Assembly (NCBI GenBank): GCA_047967505.1
Contig: CM106538.1
DNA from: Dipteris shenzhenensis
Taxonomy: Eukaryota; Polypodiophyta; Polypodiopsida; Gleicheniales
Reading direction: 5' to 3' (one strand)
Length of the DNA: 64,000 nt
The translations under genes were made by a program, and so were the position numbers. This document shows, piece by piece, positions 32,007-42,919 of the stretch. Below the pieces are notes generated by a model. The model saw only the letters and a list, made by a program, of their open reading frames with translations, was not told the origin of the DNA and made no database searches. Within the stretch, counting starts at the first letter, position 1. Every line of letters starts with the position of its first letter.

Positions 32007-32986
32007 GCCGGCGTGGAGCAAGGCCTCATCCAAGAGCTCAAACAAGACATCTTACAGCTCTGACAGGAGGTAGCAGCCATCCATGCAATCCCAGGAAGTA
32101 CCCCAGTGGTCGAGGCACAAATTGCGAGCATGCAATATGTAATTGAGGAGACATCCAGATGGGTAGATGTGGCCAAATGAGAACCTGTGAAAGCAACCAT
32201 TTCAGCCACTCTCATGGAGAAGCAGCAAAGAGCCAATAAGGCTCTCAACATCAGAGTCTGTGGCATCCCACGCACAGAGGCTACACCGATGAGCGATGCG
32301 ACTACATTTGTGGCCACTACTCTTGGGATACTTGAGCACAGGATTGAGAGGGCTTGACAGGTGGGAAGAGACCCCGATCGAGAGCAGCCCCTTATCATAC
32401 GATTCCATGATGCTCCTGCATGACTCCAGCTCTACAGCACAAATCAGTCTTATGGGACCAACTATCTATATCCATAAATGAGGATCTCAACCCCTTACAG
32501 GTTGAGGAGAGGTGCACTCTGATACAACAGCGGGATCAGGCTCGCAAGGATGGGTAGTGGGCGGTAGTTTGAGATGGATGACTCCTTACAAGCCCCCGTT
32601 GGGCATCTGCCCCTCGTTCCACATAAGGAGGCGGGGTCTATGAGAGTCAGCCTATGGAGACCCTGTCCTGTACCATTTGGAACTGTAATGGTAACTTATG
32701 GTCAGAACCAGGTAACTTCTCGAAATCTTAGACAGGTCGTGACATAGTCTTTTATACAAAGACACATCGGAATCTAGAGCGCCCACTACCAGTAGTCAGC
32801 GGGTACACATGGGAGTATGCTTACAGAGATGAGACAAGGGACATAGGGGGGGTACGAGGATCAGGAGTAACAATTCTTTACAGGTTCACCCCTAAGGGAA
32901 CCATCTCAGTAGAGCAGAGAGATACACACTTCAGATTTCTCTGGATCCAAATCCGACACACAGACAGCCGAATTTGTTGTTGCAAT

Positions 32987-33420
32987 ATGCTATTTCCCCC
33001 TCGAGACCACCCACTTTGCTCGAGATATCCAAGAGGAGACGGAGACATCACCATACAGCTCTTATCAGGACATCGTCGACCTCTCAAGCCGCGGGGAAGT
33101 CTTGCTGGTTGGGGACTTCAATGTGAGGACAAAGGTCCGTCAGATACCATTCTCGACTTCAGAGATGATTCCATTTTACTGCCAGACATTGATCTTGAGG
33201 ACCCAAGTATGATGCAAGTTTCAGCTGATAGACGAGCTCCGAACACATCTTACGGGCAAGCTCTATTAGATCTAGGCAAGATGCATGATCTTATTATTTA
33301 TATTGGTCTTGATAAATGGCCCTCCTCAGGTGGTTTTACCTGCTTCCCACATGGAGGGGGCTCTAGCACTGTTGATTACATCATGGTATCCCTTTCCTTT
33401 GCCTCTCGTATCACTAACTA
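32987..33420 (+). pseudogene. Endonuclease C-terminal half, family B
   Basis: Open stretch covering GDFN-adjacent sequence (the box itself is out of frame at about 33113: LVGDFNVRTK), then DFRDDSILLPDIDLEDPS, YGQALLDLGKMHDLIIYIGL and FPHGGGSSTVDYIMVS. It lines up residue by residue with 16440-16190 on the minus strand. It is truncated before the final Asp-His box. Confidence 0.78.
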
Positions 33421-33599
33421 TTATTTTTGGTTGCAAAGAAAGGTACCTTCTATTAATGATTGAAAAACTTCATACAAAACAGCAGCCCCAAAGGTGCTGA
33501 GTATGGAAAAAAATCCGAATAAAGGCTGAAAGAAGAAAACCCATCATGTTCCAAAGAAACCCAGCTCACTGTCTAGGGAATCTTTGGTACAAGGGCTAA

Positions 33600-34643
33600 C
33601 AGCCAGGTGGGAAGACTATACAATAACCATCGAATCCCTCGCGGAGTGAATATGTAGAAAACTCCTGCAGGCCAAGCCTTGCAGAAACGTGCGTGCCTCG
33701 GGATAGTCACCCTAGAGCCTGGGGGTGTCGATGATATCCTGCTAGATGGCAACCAAGGTAGCCGAGGGTGGAACTGGATGCTCACCCATCATCAGACTAT
33801 AGCGAGCAACCCAAATGTTTCACACCGTGATATTGGGTGCTACCTCCCACACGCTATCCTCCGGAGGGGAATGAGGATCTGGGATATCAGGACAAACCGT
33901 CACATGGAGCTCTATCCTTTGAATGCTCTGACCCTATATCTAGTAAGCCGGAGAGACCTCATAAATCTGGAACACGTGTCCTCCCACGGTCAACTAGGCC
34001 ACCATGCCCCAGGTGTAGTCCCTCTGAAGGCTCTGCATGCAGGTCATAATCTTGAGGGCTCCCATCCAGATCCCCACTGCACTACGATAGCTCCAGAGGC
34101 AGTGAGGGATTGTATCTAAAAATCTAGCAGAACAGCAATGACACACTGTCCCTCCACCCACATCTGCTCCAACCATAAGCCTATGGACAAGCCTCCGTGG
34201 GCAGCCAGCCAAGAGAAGCCAAGATGGAAGTACGCAGAACCTACGCGAGCGAGCCAGAGGTCCATGCCCTGAGGTCCCATCCACTCATCGATCATCTGGT
34301 ATATCTGGTGCTCCATCATCGCATTGAATAGCTCTAGTGTCCACTTCTCCACCCTTGTGGAGGCAAAATGGAGGATCCGAACTGGGTAGGTGCACGATCC
34401 TACCGCACTGATGCCCCCTTTACGGGGCTGCAGGACCAAAATAGTCAACTCCAAGGGCATGGGGTAAGAATCCGGGATCTCCAAACAGTTCCAAGGTCCC
34501 AACTGCCAGAACTCATGCGGTAGCCGCCTCCTAGTATGCATGTAAAGGCCCGCGGACACATCATCGTGACCCCGCTCTCCGAAACTATGGGAAGAAGAAG
34601 CTGAGTCTTGGCTACCTAGAGCGCTAACTTGCTGCCAAGCCAA
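33600..34643 (-). pseudogene. zf-RVT region and C-terminus of LINE G
   Basis: An open frame of 175 codons (34643-34116) contains LAAHGGLSIGLWLEQMWVE, parallel to IHGGIAVNLWRSRFGAD of family A. The overlapping frame continues CHCCSARFLDTIPHCLWSYR, parallel to CPRCLSASETIQHCLWDCRQ. So the zinc motif (CxxC...HC) is kept across a frameshift near 34140. Further C-terminal pieces are seen to about 33600 with many stops. Confidence 0.75.
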
Positions 34644-35020
34644 GGTAAGCAGGGGAGCTTTGCCTTGCCCTTGCTCGCGGAAGCGGGGTCAGTTGCTGAG
34701 CTTGGCCAGGTGCTCGAGGCAGAGGCCCCAGGCGAGGCTGCAGCTAAGGCTGCGGCTAACTGAGGGGAAGGGGAGGGGGCTGGAGGGGAATTGCGGGTAG
34801 TGAGGATAATCACCGGGGAAGGAGCAGGTTGAGGCAATAAGGGTGGGGGAGGCACGGGAGGGGGCTGCGGAGAGGAGGTTGGCGGTTCCACGGGAGGGGG
34901 AGAAGAAGGCTGTGTTGAGTCTGCTATTGTCTCCGGAGAAGGGTGCTGCGGTGGAGGCGCCTGCGTCCTCTGAGGCTCCTCCAAGCTCGGAGGAGGGTGG
35001 GCCAGAGAGGCTGTGGGCAT
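34616..35020 (-). pseudogene. Pro-rich linker of LINE G ORF1
   Basis: 134 open codons, with about one third Pro and much Ser, Ala and Thr (PPPSLEEPQRTQAPPPQHPS and the like), ending KGKAKLPCLPWLGSKLAL. In family A the ORF1 C-terminal half is also Pro/Gly/Ser-rich (RPRQGDGTGPSPAPRPPPP). Such linkers are probably disordered. The region directly joins C-terminal ORF2 codons, the deletion junction. Confidence 0.65.
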
Positions 35021-35399
35021 TGGTACTCTGGGAGTCTCCAGCGTCGGCTCTAGCTACGGTGGGGAATCCTGCAGAGACGAGGAATCTCTCCTCCAGAGGG
35101 GCCTGAGGGAGGTCCTAAGGTCGCTGTCTCCCTCTTCGGATCACGTGATACCTGTGGCCTCCCATCGGATCTCCTTGTGACTGTGTAGTTGTTTGTGCTC
35201 ACCTCTTTCGGTTGGCACGATGTCGTTGATTCTTTCTGGCCCACTTGCCCCTCGTCTTTTTTCCCACCTTAATCCATCTGCCCTTTGAAGGCTCTACCCA
35301 GGGGGTTTGCGACTTTGGCTATTGTCCCTGAGACTCCTATTGTGTTTGCCTTGGTGGCCTTTGAGTCCCCTCCCCTCTCATGTCTCTATGTTGTCCATG

Positions 35400-36124
35400 T
35401 GTCTCTTAGGGGGAAGGATGAGTTTTGTATTGGCCTCGTGTGCAATATCGAGCTAGGTGCCCCATATGTCTACACCTCAAACACTGGCCTGGTAAGCCTG
35501 AAACTTCCTGACGTTGACGAAGAGTAACTCCCTCCACAGTCTCCAAGAGAATCACGTTTGGGATGGTATCTGGGTTCTCTACCATGAGTCTGAGTGGAGG
35601 AACCCCATCATCTGTTACCACTGCTGCCTCAGACTCTGTTGGGTACTCCAAAACTATGCCAAACGCTTGTCCAATGGAAGAGAGGATGGACTTGTATTCC
35701 CTCAGAAGCCTCGAAAAGCAGAGCGTCGCTGGGAAGCGAGGAACATGGTGAGTCGAGCCCATGTCCTCCACCATGAATCCATGATACCAAGGGATGAGGT
35801 AAACCAAATGGGTCCCAGGAGGATAGGCCTAGCTCCACGAGAGTAAGAGTGGTATCCGGGGAGCCTAGCTGGAGGAGGAAAACACCACGTCCATAGATAG
35901 TGACCTCTTGAATGTGATCACCGTCTAGTGCCAAGCTGGCTTGGATCCAGTCCTGCCAAATCTGCCTCCTCGAGGGAGTGAGGCCTACTATCGTGCTTAT
36001 GACAGCCCTGTCTTGCAAGAGATTCACTGCCTGCTGTACCTGTTGCTTTTTCGCTGGTGATAGAAGAACTTTGACATCTGGGGGAGTCGAGGGTGCTGCC
36101 CTAGAGCCCCTCTGGCCTCGCCAT
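35400..36124 (-). pseudogene. ORF1 N-terminal half of LINE G: DUF4283-like domain and CCHC knuckle
   Basis: Reading across two frames gives PDVKVLLSPAKKQQVQQAVN, then RRQIWQDWIQASLALDGDHI and GRGVFLLQLGSPDT (36027-35860), then FSRLLREYKSILSSIGQAFG, and finally the zinc knuckle CLRCRHMGHLARYC (CxxCx4Hx4C) at about 35477-35435. The same order (VKTITFSKDELQQQAQEG; GRGFFQVVFDTPQ; CRICRTSGHFARDC) occurs in family A ORF1. The protein would bind element RNA. A frameshift lies near 35800. Confidence 0.78.
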
Positions 36125-36140
36125 CAATGTACCAGTCACT

Positions 36141-36580
36141 AGCAATAAGCAATAAACTACACCAACCTAAAAGAGGAGGAGAGGAAGAAAGAAGTAAAAG
36201 CGCCTACGAGGAGAAAGCCCTAATGAAATGAACCGGCCTGGCCTGAGAAAATCATTGAAGTTCTTCCACAGGCAAGCTCCGAAATCCAGAAGTGAGCTAT
36301 CACAAAGAAGAACACTAGCTCGGAAGCAGCTTCCAATGAACTTGTTGAGGGAGCTGGTCGAGCAATGGAAAAGGACAATGACTGTACACTGCCAGTAGCA
36401 TCTGAAGTCTCCTTTGGGTGAAGTAGATTGCAATCGAAGAGCACCAAAAGGAGAACCAATTGACCCACAATGGCTGTGGGTTTTTCTGCGTGATCACGAG
36501 CTGCTTAACCAAAGCTGAGTTGCGAGGGTAATGTACAAGCTTGGAACAATATGACACTAGCTGTGGGAGCAAAGGCGCAA
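36141..36580. other. Unassigned, possible 5' leader of LINE G
   Basis: No coding domain. On the minus strand the part nearest the ORF1 start is pyrimidine-rich (CTTCTTTCTTCCTCTCCTCC), like the leader of the full-length family A copy. The rest shows nothing I can name. Confidence 0.4.
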
Positions 36581-39297
36581 AGGGAGGGGCTGCGAGATTA
36601 GTCCGCTTCTAGCCTGCAGTCCACGATGGGCAGCAAGGCCTTGCGATGCCAAAGAAGGGCACACGGCGCGAGAGGGAGGGGGGGTGGGTGGTGAGCTCGC
36701 AGGTAGAAGGCGTCCGTTCCAAGTTTGGACATGTCTATGGTCCAATTTGCAGCCAAGGAAGATCTCCTCCAGCAAAGCCAGGGTTAGGCCTAGCTATAGC
36801 AGTGATCCGTCTACCATCGAAAATGATTCTCTTTCAGGCTCACTTCTGGACCCTTCAGCAGTGCGCTAACCTCTTCGGTGTAGATGTCAGTATTGGGCAC
36901 GCATAGCAGGGATCGAGCCAGTGGCGACTCTGGTCTGTCGGTGCACGAACACAGGTTACTCTCCCTCCAAACCTTCGGCGGAGTCACTAAAGTCAAATTT
37001 CTTAGAATAGGCTCCAACGCACAGGCGAGCCTTGTTCAGTGCTACACCTTCCCCATGAGTTTGACTATGGTTAGTTGGAATATGCATCGCCTTCATGACC
37101 GTGCGCACAATCAACCGCAGTATTTGATTCTCCATCAGGAACTGCAGCGGGCTCTAGTAGGTGGACCAGTTGACTTTCTCTTGATTTAAGAGCACATGTT
37201 TTCCACAGTAGACATCACACGCCCTCACCGTCTTCTCCCTGGCAGGGGCCTAGAGGTTTGGTCCCCAGCAGTTGGCAGGAGTGAAGAGGTCTGCATCTCA
37301 GTATCCCAGGTGGTTGCCCCCGATATTTTTGCACAAGGCAAGGCCACGCAGTGTGGATGGGCCTTCAGGTAGGAGAGGCTCAAATTGGTGTCTTGAATGT
37401 GTACGTAGCCGCTTGCAGACAAGACCGCCCGGCTCGATAATCATGAGTTCTTGGAGGATAAGTAGGGAGGAGCCTCTTTAGAAGAGATGCCAGCAGGGGA
37501 GAGGAGTAGTTGGGAGCACTTCATTTTTGCGATCTGTGGCAAGGACCCTTGGCGAGAGCCTGAGTTTCCAGGACCCCGGGCAGCCTACGTTTCTCCTTTG
37601 GGCAGCGGAGGTAGGATGGACTACTTGAGTGTCTGCATAGATTCTATATTGGGGATTGGGCTCTACTCCACAGTGGGTCCACTGGCATTTTAGCATGCAC
37701 CACGATGTCGGACCATTCTCCAATGGTTCTACACTTAGAGCAGCCCCGTCGTCTCATGGACTCCCCCACAAAGGGGTTTGTATATTAGATGTTCTCTTCC
37801 AAGAGGCGGACGTTCAACAGTTGATAGCAGATCTCTCGAGACAGCCTGAAAGCAGACCCGAGGAGGGATGGGCGGCTTGGGTGGCTGAGAGGATTCAACG
37901 TAGCAATTGGGAGCTTCAGAGTTAAACCCTCAGACGGAGAGTGGCTCTTCAAGAGCGGGAGAGAGCCCTTCGCAGAGACCTTGCATCTATCGAGAGACTC
38001 CAGGAGCATCCCACTGGCTTAGGGATTGCCTGGAGTTTGCACGCTTGGAGCTGCAGGATTTGGAGGTTCGCAGAACAAAGTTCTCATACTACTCTTCCCG
38101 GGCCAGGCGGGTTCAGCAGGGAGATAGGATGATCAGACAGTTCTTTAAAGCCACACGACCACGATCTGCAGGAACCTAGCTTATGCGGCTTCGAGACCAC
38201 ATGGATACATGTGCACATACCAACAGGAGATCCTTGAGATGTCTACAGCCTTCTACAGCCAGCTTTTTCAGTCAAAGGAGGTATCGTCCACCACCATTCT
38301 GGCTAGAGAGGCGGTTTGCAGGTCCCCTCATTAGTTTCGCAAGGCCTTAACAAACGATTAGAGGTTCCTTTCACGGATGAGGAGTTGTGGGAGGCCCTTC
38401 CAGCATAGAAGTGCCCTAGTGAGGATGGCCTGACCCCGACCTTTTTTTGATGCTTCTGGGAGCATATCTCCAATCCCTCTCAAACTGGCCTGCAAGGATT
38501 TCTTCGACTTAGGATCCCTCCCACACTCCTTGAGCAAAGGCTGGATTTTGAAGGGGGGCGATAGATCAGACATTCGGCAGTGAAGGCCGATTACCATTCT
38601 GGACACTATTTACAAGATCTTCACCAAGGTCTTGAGTCTACGTCTGAGACCCCACATCCCAGATATCATTCATGAGACGCAGACCGGTTTTGTCTGGGAG
38701 CGTAGTATCCTCGATGACATCTTCACCCTTTGGGAGGCACTGGACTGGGCCAGGGAGAAGGCACAACCGCTAGCCGTTCTCAATTTCAAGAAGGCATATG
38801 ACAGGGCGGAGTGGTCCTTCTTGGAGGGGACCATGCAGAGGCTCAGTTTCTCAAAGAGATGGATCAGAGGGGTATCAGCTCTCTATACGGGCAACTAAAG
38901 CCACATAATTATTGGGGGGCCACACAGGCGAGGCCCTCCATCTCTCCCACTCAGTGAGGCAGGGCTGCCTGCTGGCCCCTTATCTTTTCCCTTTTGTGGC
39001 AGAGGCCTTAGGTTATTGTCTGTATCCCTGGCATTACAAGGATGCGGCTTCCGATCAGGCAGAATAAGGAGCTCCTTGACTCCGAGTTCGCAGATGACAG
39101 CGTTCTATGTGGATGGCTCTGCGGCTAGCCTCGAAAGGGTGAGAGGGGCCTTAGCCATTTATTGCGAGGCTTCCGTAGCTCGCATAAATTGGGCCAAATC
39201 CGTTGGTTTCTTTGCATGCTCAGAGGACACCCAAGAGGCTCGATACTGGGGAGCTGATTTTGGCTTTCGTTGGATACCGACATGGGAGACGTGTTAG
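36581..39297 (+). mobile_element. Family A LINE, diverged subfamily, 3'-incomplete
   Basis: The endonuclease begins at 37074 (MVSWNMHRLHDRAHNQPQYL), followed by VDFLLI with EHM after a stop, and pieces of the post-endonuclease linker (REDLASIERLQEHPTG-like, 37941-38130). The RT begins near 38580 and is traceable to 39297 (EARYWGADFGFRWIPTW). Then homology stops at a break next to a minus-strand ORF1. The ORF1 end should lie upstream of 37070, where only the GC-rich, frame-broken stretch 36600-37070 is seen. More than 15 stops or shifts make this an old copy. Confidence 0.78.
38560..39297 (+). pseudogene. Reverse transcriptase of the diverged family A copy
   Basis: One reads LRLRPHIPDIIHETQTGFVW, then DIFTLWEALDWAREKAQPLA, VLNFKKAYDRAEWSFLEGTM (motif A; the usual first Asp of DFEKAYD is Asn here) in 38632-38898. 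SVRQGCLLAPYLFPFVAEAL (motif B) is at 38950-39010. DSEFADDSVL, with FADD at 39087-39098 split by a frame change, and ASVARINWAKSVGF follow. FADD contrasts with LADD in the other family A copies. Confidence 0.85.
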
Positions 39298-39399
39298 GAA
39301 CATGGTAGAGAGAGAGGGAGAGAAGGTTAGGGTGTGAGGAAATAATACATGAATTTCTAGCTTCCTCCAGTAATGCTTCGGAGCAGTAAAAGAAGGCTT

Positions 39400-40254
39400 A
39401 TCCAGTAAAGCCTTAGCAGAAACCGGAGGAGAAGGAAGAGTAAACTTTGCACTTGAAGAAGGAACAGGAGGAGTGGTCATGGAAGCTGAAGGGCAAGCAT
39501 GTGCAAAATGACCAACCTACCGGCACCGATAACATGCTGTAGAAAAAGAGTTGAAATGCATCCTCATGCGCATCGGATGAGCAAATCCCAAATCAAGATC
39601 CAGAGTAGAGGGCACGGGCTGCATCATATCCCATAAAATACAAAGGCGAACATTCCAAGTAGCCTGCAAAAACTCCTGTCTCGAAATATGTAGAGGCCTC
39701 CCCGAAAAAGCTGCAAGAGTAGGAAGATGTTGAAGAAGAGGCAGAGGCAACGCTTTGAGGATAATCCAGACCGGACAGTGAATGAGAAGAGAGGCAGATG
39801 GATCAAAAAGCGGATCCCAGGGCATCACATAAGCAAAGAAACCAACCCCATGAATACCAGCACGACTGACAAGTCGCTCCACCAAAAGAAAGGAGGAAAG
39901 GCAATCTTGACCCAAACCCTACGACGAAGTTGAGCAAAGATAAAACCTTGCCCATAAAGTAGAGACACAGACCCCAAACTGTTGAGCCTATCGAAGACCG
40001 AAAACCAAAAGGGCAAAATCCAAAAAACAAACAAACGGTGAACCCGATGAAGGAACATCTGTAACGGAAGCATAACACATCTGGCGAAGAAGGTCCAGCT
40101 GGAGGGAAGACGAAGGACCATCCGCAATATCCAGCTTTGCTGATTTAACCAAAGTGGGGGGAGGCAAAGCACCACGCTTCAGCAAAAAGAAGACATGTGC
40201 AGGAGGAGCAAAGGCAAGAGGGGGGGCTGAAGCAGAGAAACCAAAAAGATCCAT
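39400..40254 (-). pseudogene. Orphan LINE ORF1 (H) with CCHC zinc knuckle
   Basis: The minus strand has a start MDLFGFSASAPPLAFAPPAH at 40254, then, across frames, SLLYGQGFIFAQLRRRVWVK, SRAGIHGVGFFAYVMPWDPL, then PTLAAFSGRPLHISRQEFLQ and a knuckle CYRCRQVGHFAHAC near 39545-39505. This is the DUF4283-like plus CCHC layout of plant LINE ORF1 proteins, but its sequence differs from families A, F and G. The stop directly after CYRCR (TAG at 39516) breaks the knuckle. No endonuclease follows at lower coordinates; the neighbour is a plus-strand family A copy, so it is an orphan or truncated element. Confidence 0.68.
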
Positions 40255-40560
40255 CTATCGGAACAGCAGGAAGAGGGGAGGAAGAGACATCAAAAGGAGA
40301 TTATACTGAACCCGGCTGTACGGACATGGGAGCAGGTACATATGAAGAAAGTTGTACGAAGGGGGAAGACTGTACGGACAACCGTACATCAGGTACGGCT
40401 TGCACAAAGACAAAGGAAGGGGGGCAAGAACAGAGGGGAGCGCCGAGGGGATGGGCAAAGAAGGTACGGCTGGGGGCGGCCTGTGCAAAGACTGCTGCGC
40501 AGAAGGTACACGCAGCAGCAGGCCTGGTACAAAAGCAGGCGGAAGATGTACTCAAATGGA
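40255..40560 (-). promoter_or_regulatory. GTAC-rich leader upstream of ORF1 H
   Basis: About ten GTAC tetramers fall within 250 bp (about one expected). TTCGTACAA at 40360-40352 (minus) matches the plant SBP-box (SPL) consensus TNCGTACAA. The region lies just 5' of the ORF1 start on the same strand. A role as promoter is an inference; coding bias in a repeat is the alternative. On its other side begins the 3' part of a family F LINE. Confidence 0.35.
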
Positions 40561-42790
40561 AAAATGCAAAGTAGGACTCGCCAGAGGAAAACTTGATGCC
40601 GAAAAGGGACTTTATAATGCCAAAGGAGACACAGCCACTTTCTCCACCAATTTGATGGGCGATCCATATGCCAAACAGAATTGGCTCTGTCAGAAACCCA
40701 AGACGGAGGTAACAACACTTTATACAAAGAAGGCACTGTGATATGTGACAGCTTCAAAGGACGGGCTGAAGAAGAGGAAGAATGGAGAGTCCAACCCTCA
40801 AGCCTATCTTGAAGTTCCAAACGAAGTACCGGCAAGAAAGGTTGAAGCATTTCTTAAATTTTGTGCTATAAAGAACAATAATGAGCTCCCAAACCATACT
40901 TGCTACTAGCAGCCGCAGAAAAAGATAAAAGAGTGCCATCATCCTGAAGTACATCCGCCACACAAGCAATACCTTTGAAAGATATAAAATAAGAACGCCT
41001 GGTTTCTTGTATAGCCAAAGGAGGGTGGAATACTTTGGACCAATAAATATTCTCAGCCCTCAAGGAATTTCCCAACAAAGAATCCCTGCCATTCCATTCC
41101 AAGTGGGATAAAATATGCTTCCAATCAAGAAGCAAATGAGAGACAAAAGGGCAGCCTCTGATCTTGCCTTGAATAGAGCCGAGTAGAAAATCCCACTATG
41201 TAGGCTGCCAATGCTCAAAAGCAGAAGTATCAATATGCAACAAAAGAGAGCGGATCATGAAAGCCCAAGGCCTGATCCCCTTGCATAAACTGCAACATCA
41301 TTTTCCCCCTGTGAGCAAGTATATGCACTGGAATATTGAGTATGTTCAAACCCCCGTGCATCTTTGGAGAACAGAGACGATGCATAGAGAGTAATCTGAG
41401 ACTTTTCTTGCCATTTTTTGAACACTAGAAAATCTCCATGATAGCAGACATAAAGAAAGCCAGATCTGCCTCAGTAAACATAATGAGGGGTAGATAGAAT
41501 TGTATGTATGCTATCAAAATGGTTTGCCTTATTCGCAAACGAACATATAATGGCCAAGTTACAAGCTTCCAATATTCAAGTTTTTTCCTCATCTTTGTGA
41601 GCACCCAATCAATTTGTTGAGAATGAGTGAGCCCCCAACCTAGAGGATAGCCAAGATGTCAAATCAATTGAGAAGGTGGAACAATTTCCCCAGGCCACAA
41701 AAGACTATGACAATCTTTAGCATGCAACATCAACAGCTTGGATTTCTGAAAATTCACATGAAAACCAGTGGCCAAGCCATATGTGGAAAGAGCCTGCATA
41801 TTCAAGGAGAGATCGCTCTAAGTATTTTTCGGGGTAACGAAAGAATCATCAGCATATGCTTGAGCGATCATGCTGCAGCTGCCAGGAATTTCCAACCCAT
41901 GCAACATGCCACAGTCGAAAAGGTGGTCCATATATTGAAGCATTGGATGAGTGGCTATGGCAAATAGTAAAGCACTAAGGGGACAGCCTTGCCGAATAGA
42001 ACAACCAAGAGTCCAGGTTGTAGAAATATCCCCTAAAAGTATGCAAGCAGATTTACTATCTTGATATAGCCAATTGATAGCTGCTGCATTTTTTTGCCAA
42101 ATCCCAAGGCCTGCATTTTGTTTGTGAAATAAAGTCCCATTGAACAGTGTCAAAAGCTTTGACAACATCAACTTGCAATAGCAAAACATCTTGCTGCATA
42201 TATTTGGCATATTCTATTCCAATATAGGTATTAGCAATGTTATCTGTGATATGCCTACGAGGAACAAAACCATATTGTGCAGGATGCAACCCATCATGCA
42301 AATAGCCTTTTATCCGATCAACAATCATTTTGGTAGTAAATTTGTAAATAACTGGCATAAGCGTGATAGGTCTCCAATCAGCCAAAGATTCACAGATTTG
42401 CTTTTTTGGGAGGAGTTTAATAAGACCTTTCTTCCATGTGTCTGGCATTTTCTGATTTTGCTAAGCAAAATTCACCATATGCAGCAAAGTATGCTTCAAA
42501 AGAGGCCCATATTCTAAGAAAAACTCAACCGTAAGACCATCCCATCCTGGAGATTTCCATCTACCACAGGATTTGATTGCATTTGATTGCATCCTGAAAT
42601 TGACTAAGCTCAGTGAGGTCTTGGCAAGTCAATTTAGCCTGAGCAACAGTTTCCCTCATAGTCTTCATGTAAGACTTGCCATAACCTCTATTTAAACTTG
42701 CATTTTGAAAACAAAAGAATCCCATGCATTATCAATATCAAAGTGGCTCTGAGAAGACAGAGATTGATAGGCATTACTAACCATTGCCTT
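40540..42790 (-). mobile_element. Family F LINE, RT to zf-RVT region, truncated
   Basis: On the minus strand one finds the linker end (about 42780-42590), RT (42448-41820), post-RT segment (about 41780-41170) and the region before the zinc motif (40850-40545; LHSSSSSARPLKLSHITVPS parallel to PLHSSIRLLKLPHIIVSS at 57.2 kb). Homology to the other family F copy ends near 40545, where the GTAC-rich block begins. At about 42585 the linker jumps over some 300 bp that are present at 58.2-58.5 kb; the direct repeat TTTGATTGCA marks the junction. ORF1 and endonuclease are missing. Confidence 0.82.
41818..42448 (-). pseudogene. Reverse transcriptase, family F
   Basis: Two overlapping open frames of 130 codons hold the RT core: KKGLIKLLPKKQICESLADW, RPITLMPVIYKFTTKMIVDR, then QYGFVPRRHITDNIANTYIG, LLLQVDVVKAFDTVQWDFI (motif A with the Asp of VDVVKAFD), GCSIRQGCPLSALLFAIATH (motif B) and AQAYADDSFV (motif C, YADD intact at about 41850). 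One frameshift near 42110 separates motif A from motif B. All catalytic Asp residues survive, so the copy is younger than its truncation suggests. Confidence 0.88.
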
Positions 42791-42905
42791 GAAAGTAACC
42801 TCACACACACACACAAACTCGTACGGAAGGCCGTACAGAATGACGTATGGAATGACATAGGGATGGAGTACGAAAAAACGTTCGTACGCGTACGGACCTA
42901 ACTAT
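42791..42905. repeat. (CA)n run and GTAC cluster
   Basis: A CA run (42799-42818) is followed by a GTAC-dense stretch (CTCGTACGGAAGGCCGTAC, then GTTCGTACGCGTACGGAC). Five GTAC tetramers lie in about 85 bp. It lies between a family F fragment and a copia gag remnant. Confidence 0.7.
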
Positions 42906-42919
42906 GACTGCAAGACCAG

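Larger units (their letters stand above)
31549..33420 (+). mobile_element. Family B LINE fragment: ORF1 middle to endonuclease
   Basis: Directly after the (CTTT)n tail of the previous copy, homology to family B ORF1 begins in mid gene (SQPAISPTPSWYHSS, parallel to SQPTFPHPAGIASS in the 12.9-18.4 kb copy). ORF1 continues with KALNIRVCGIPRTEATPMSD, HRIERA and PLIIRFHDAP (32240-32410). The endonuclease starts WNCNGNLWSEPGNFS near 32670 and runs to STVDYIMVSLSFASRITNY at 33420, where it is cut by the 3' end of an antisense LINE. The stretch 32987-33463 is open for 158 codons. An internal duplication lies at 31707-32006. Confidence 0.8.
33421..36140 (-). mobile_element. LINE G (diverged family A relative), EN and RT deleted
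   Basis: On the minus strand the element has an ORF1 (about 36124-35220), a Pro-rich linker (35020-34660) and then, with no endonuclease or RT between, a zf-RVT-type C-terminus (34640-33600) and a 3' end ATTAATAGAAGGTACC followed by CTTTCTTTGC and an A-rich tail at 33421. The spacing of ORF1 to zf-RVT is only a few bases, against about 3.4 kb in the full-length family A copy, so some 3 kb were lost near 34625-34650. Its 3' end lies inside a plus-strand family B endonuclease. No target duplication was recognised. Confidence 0.72.
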
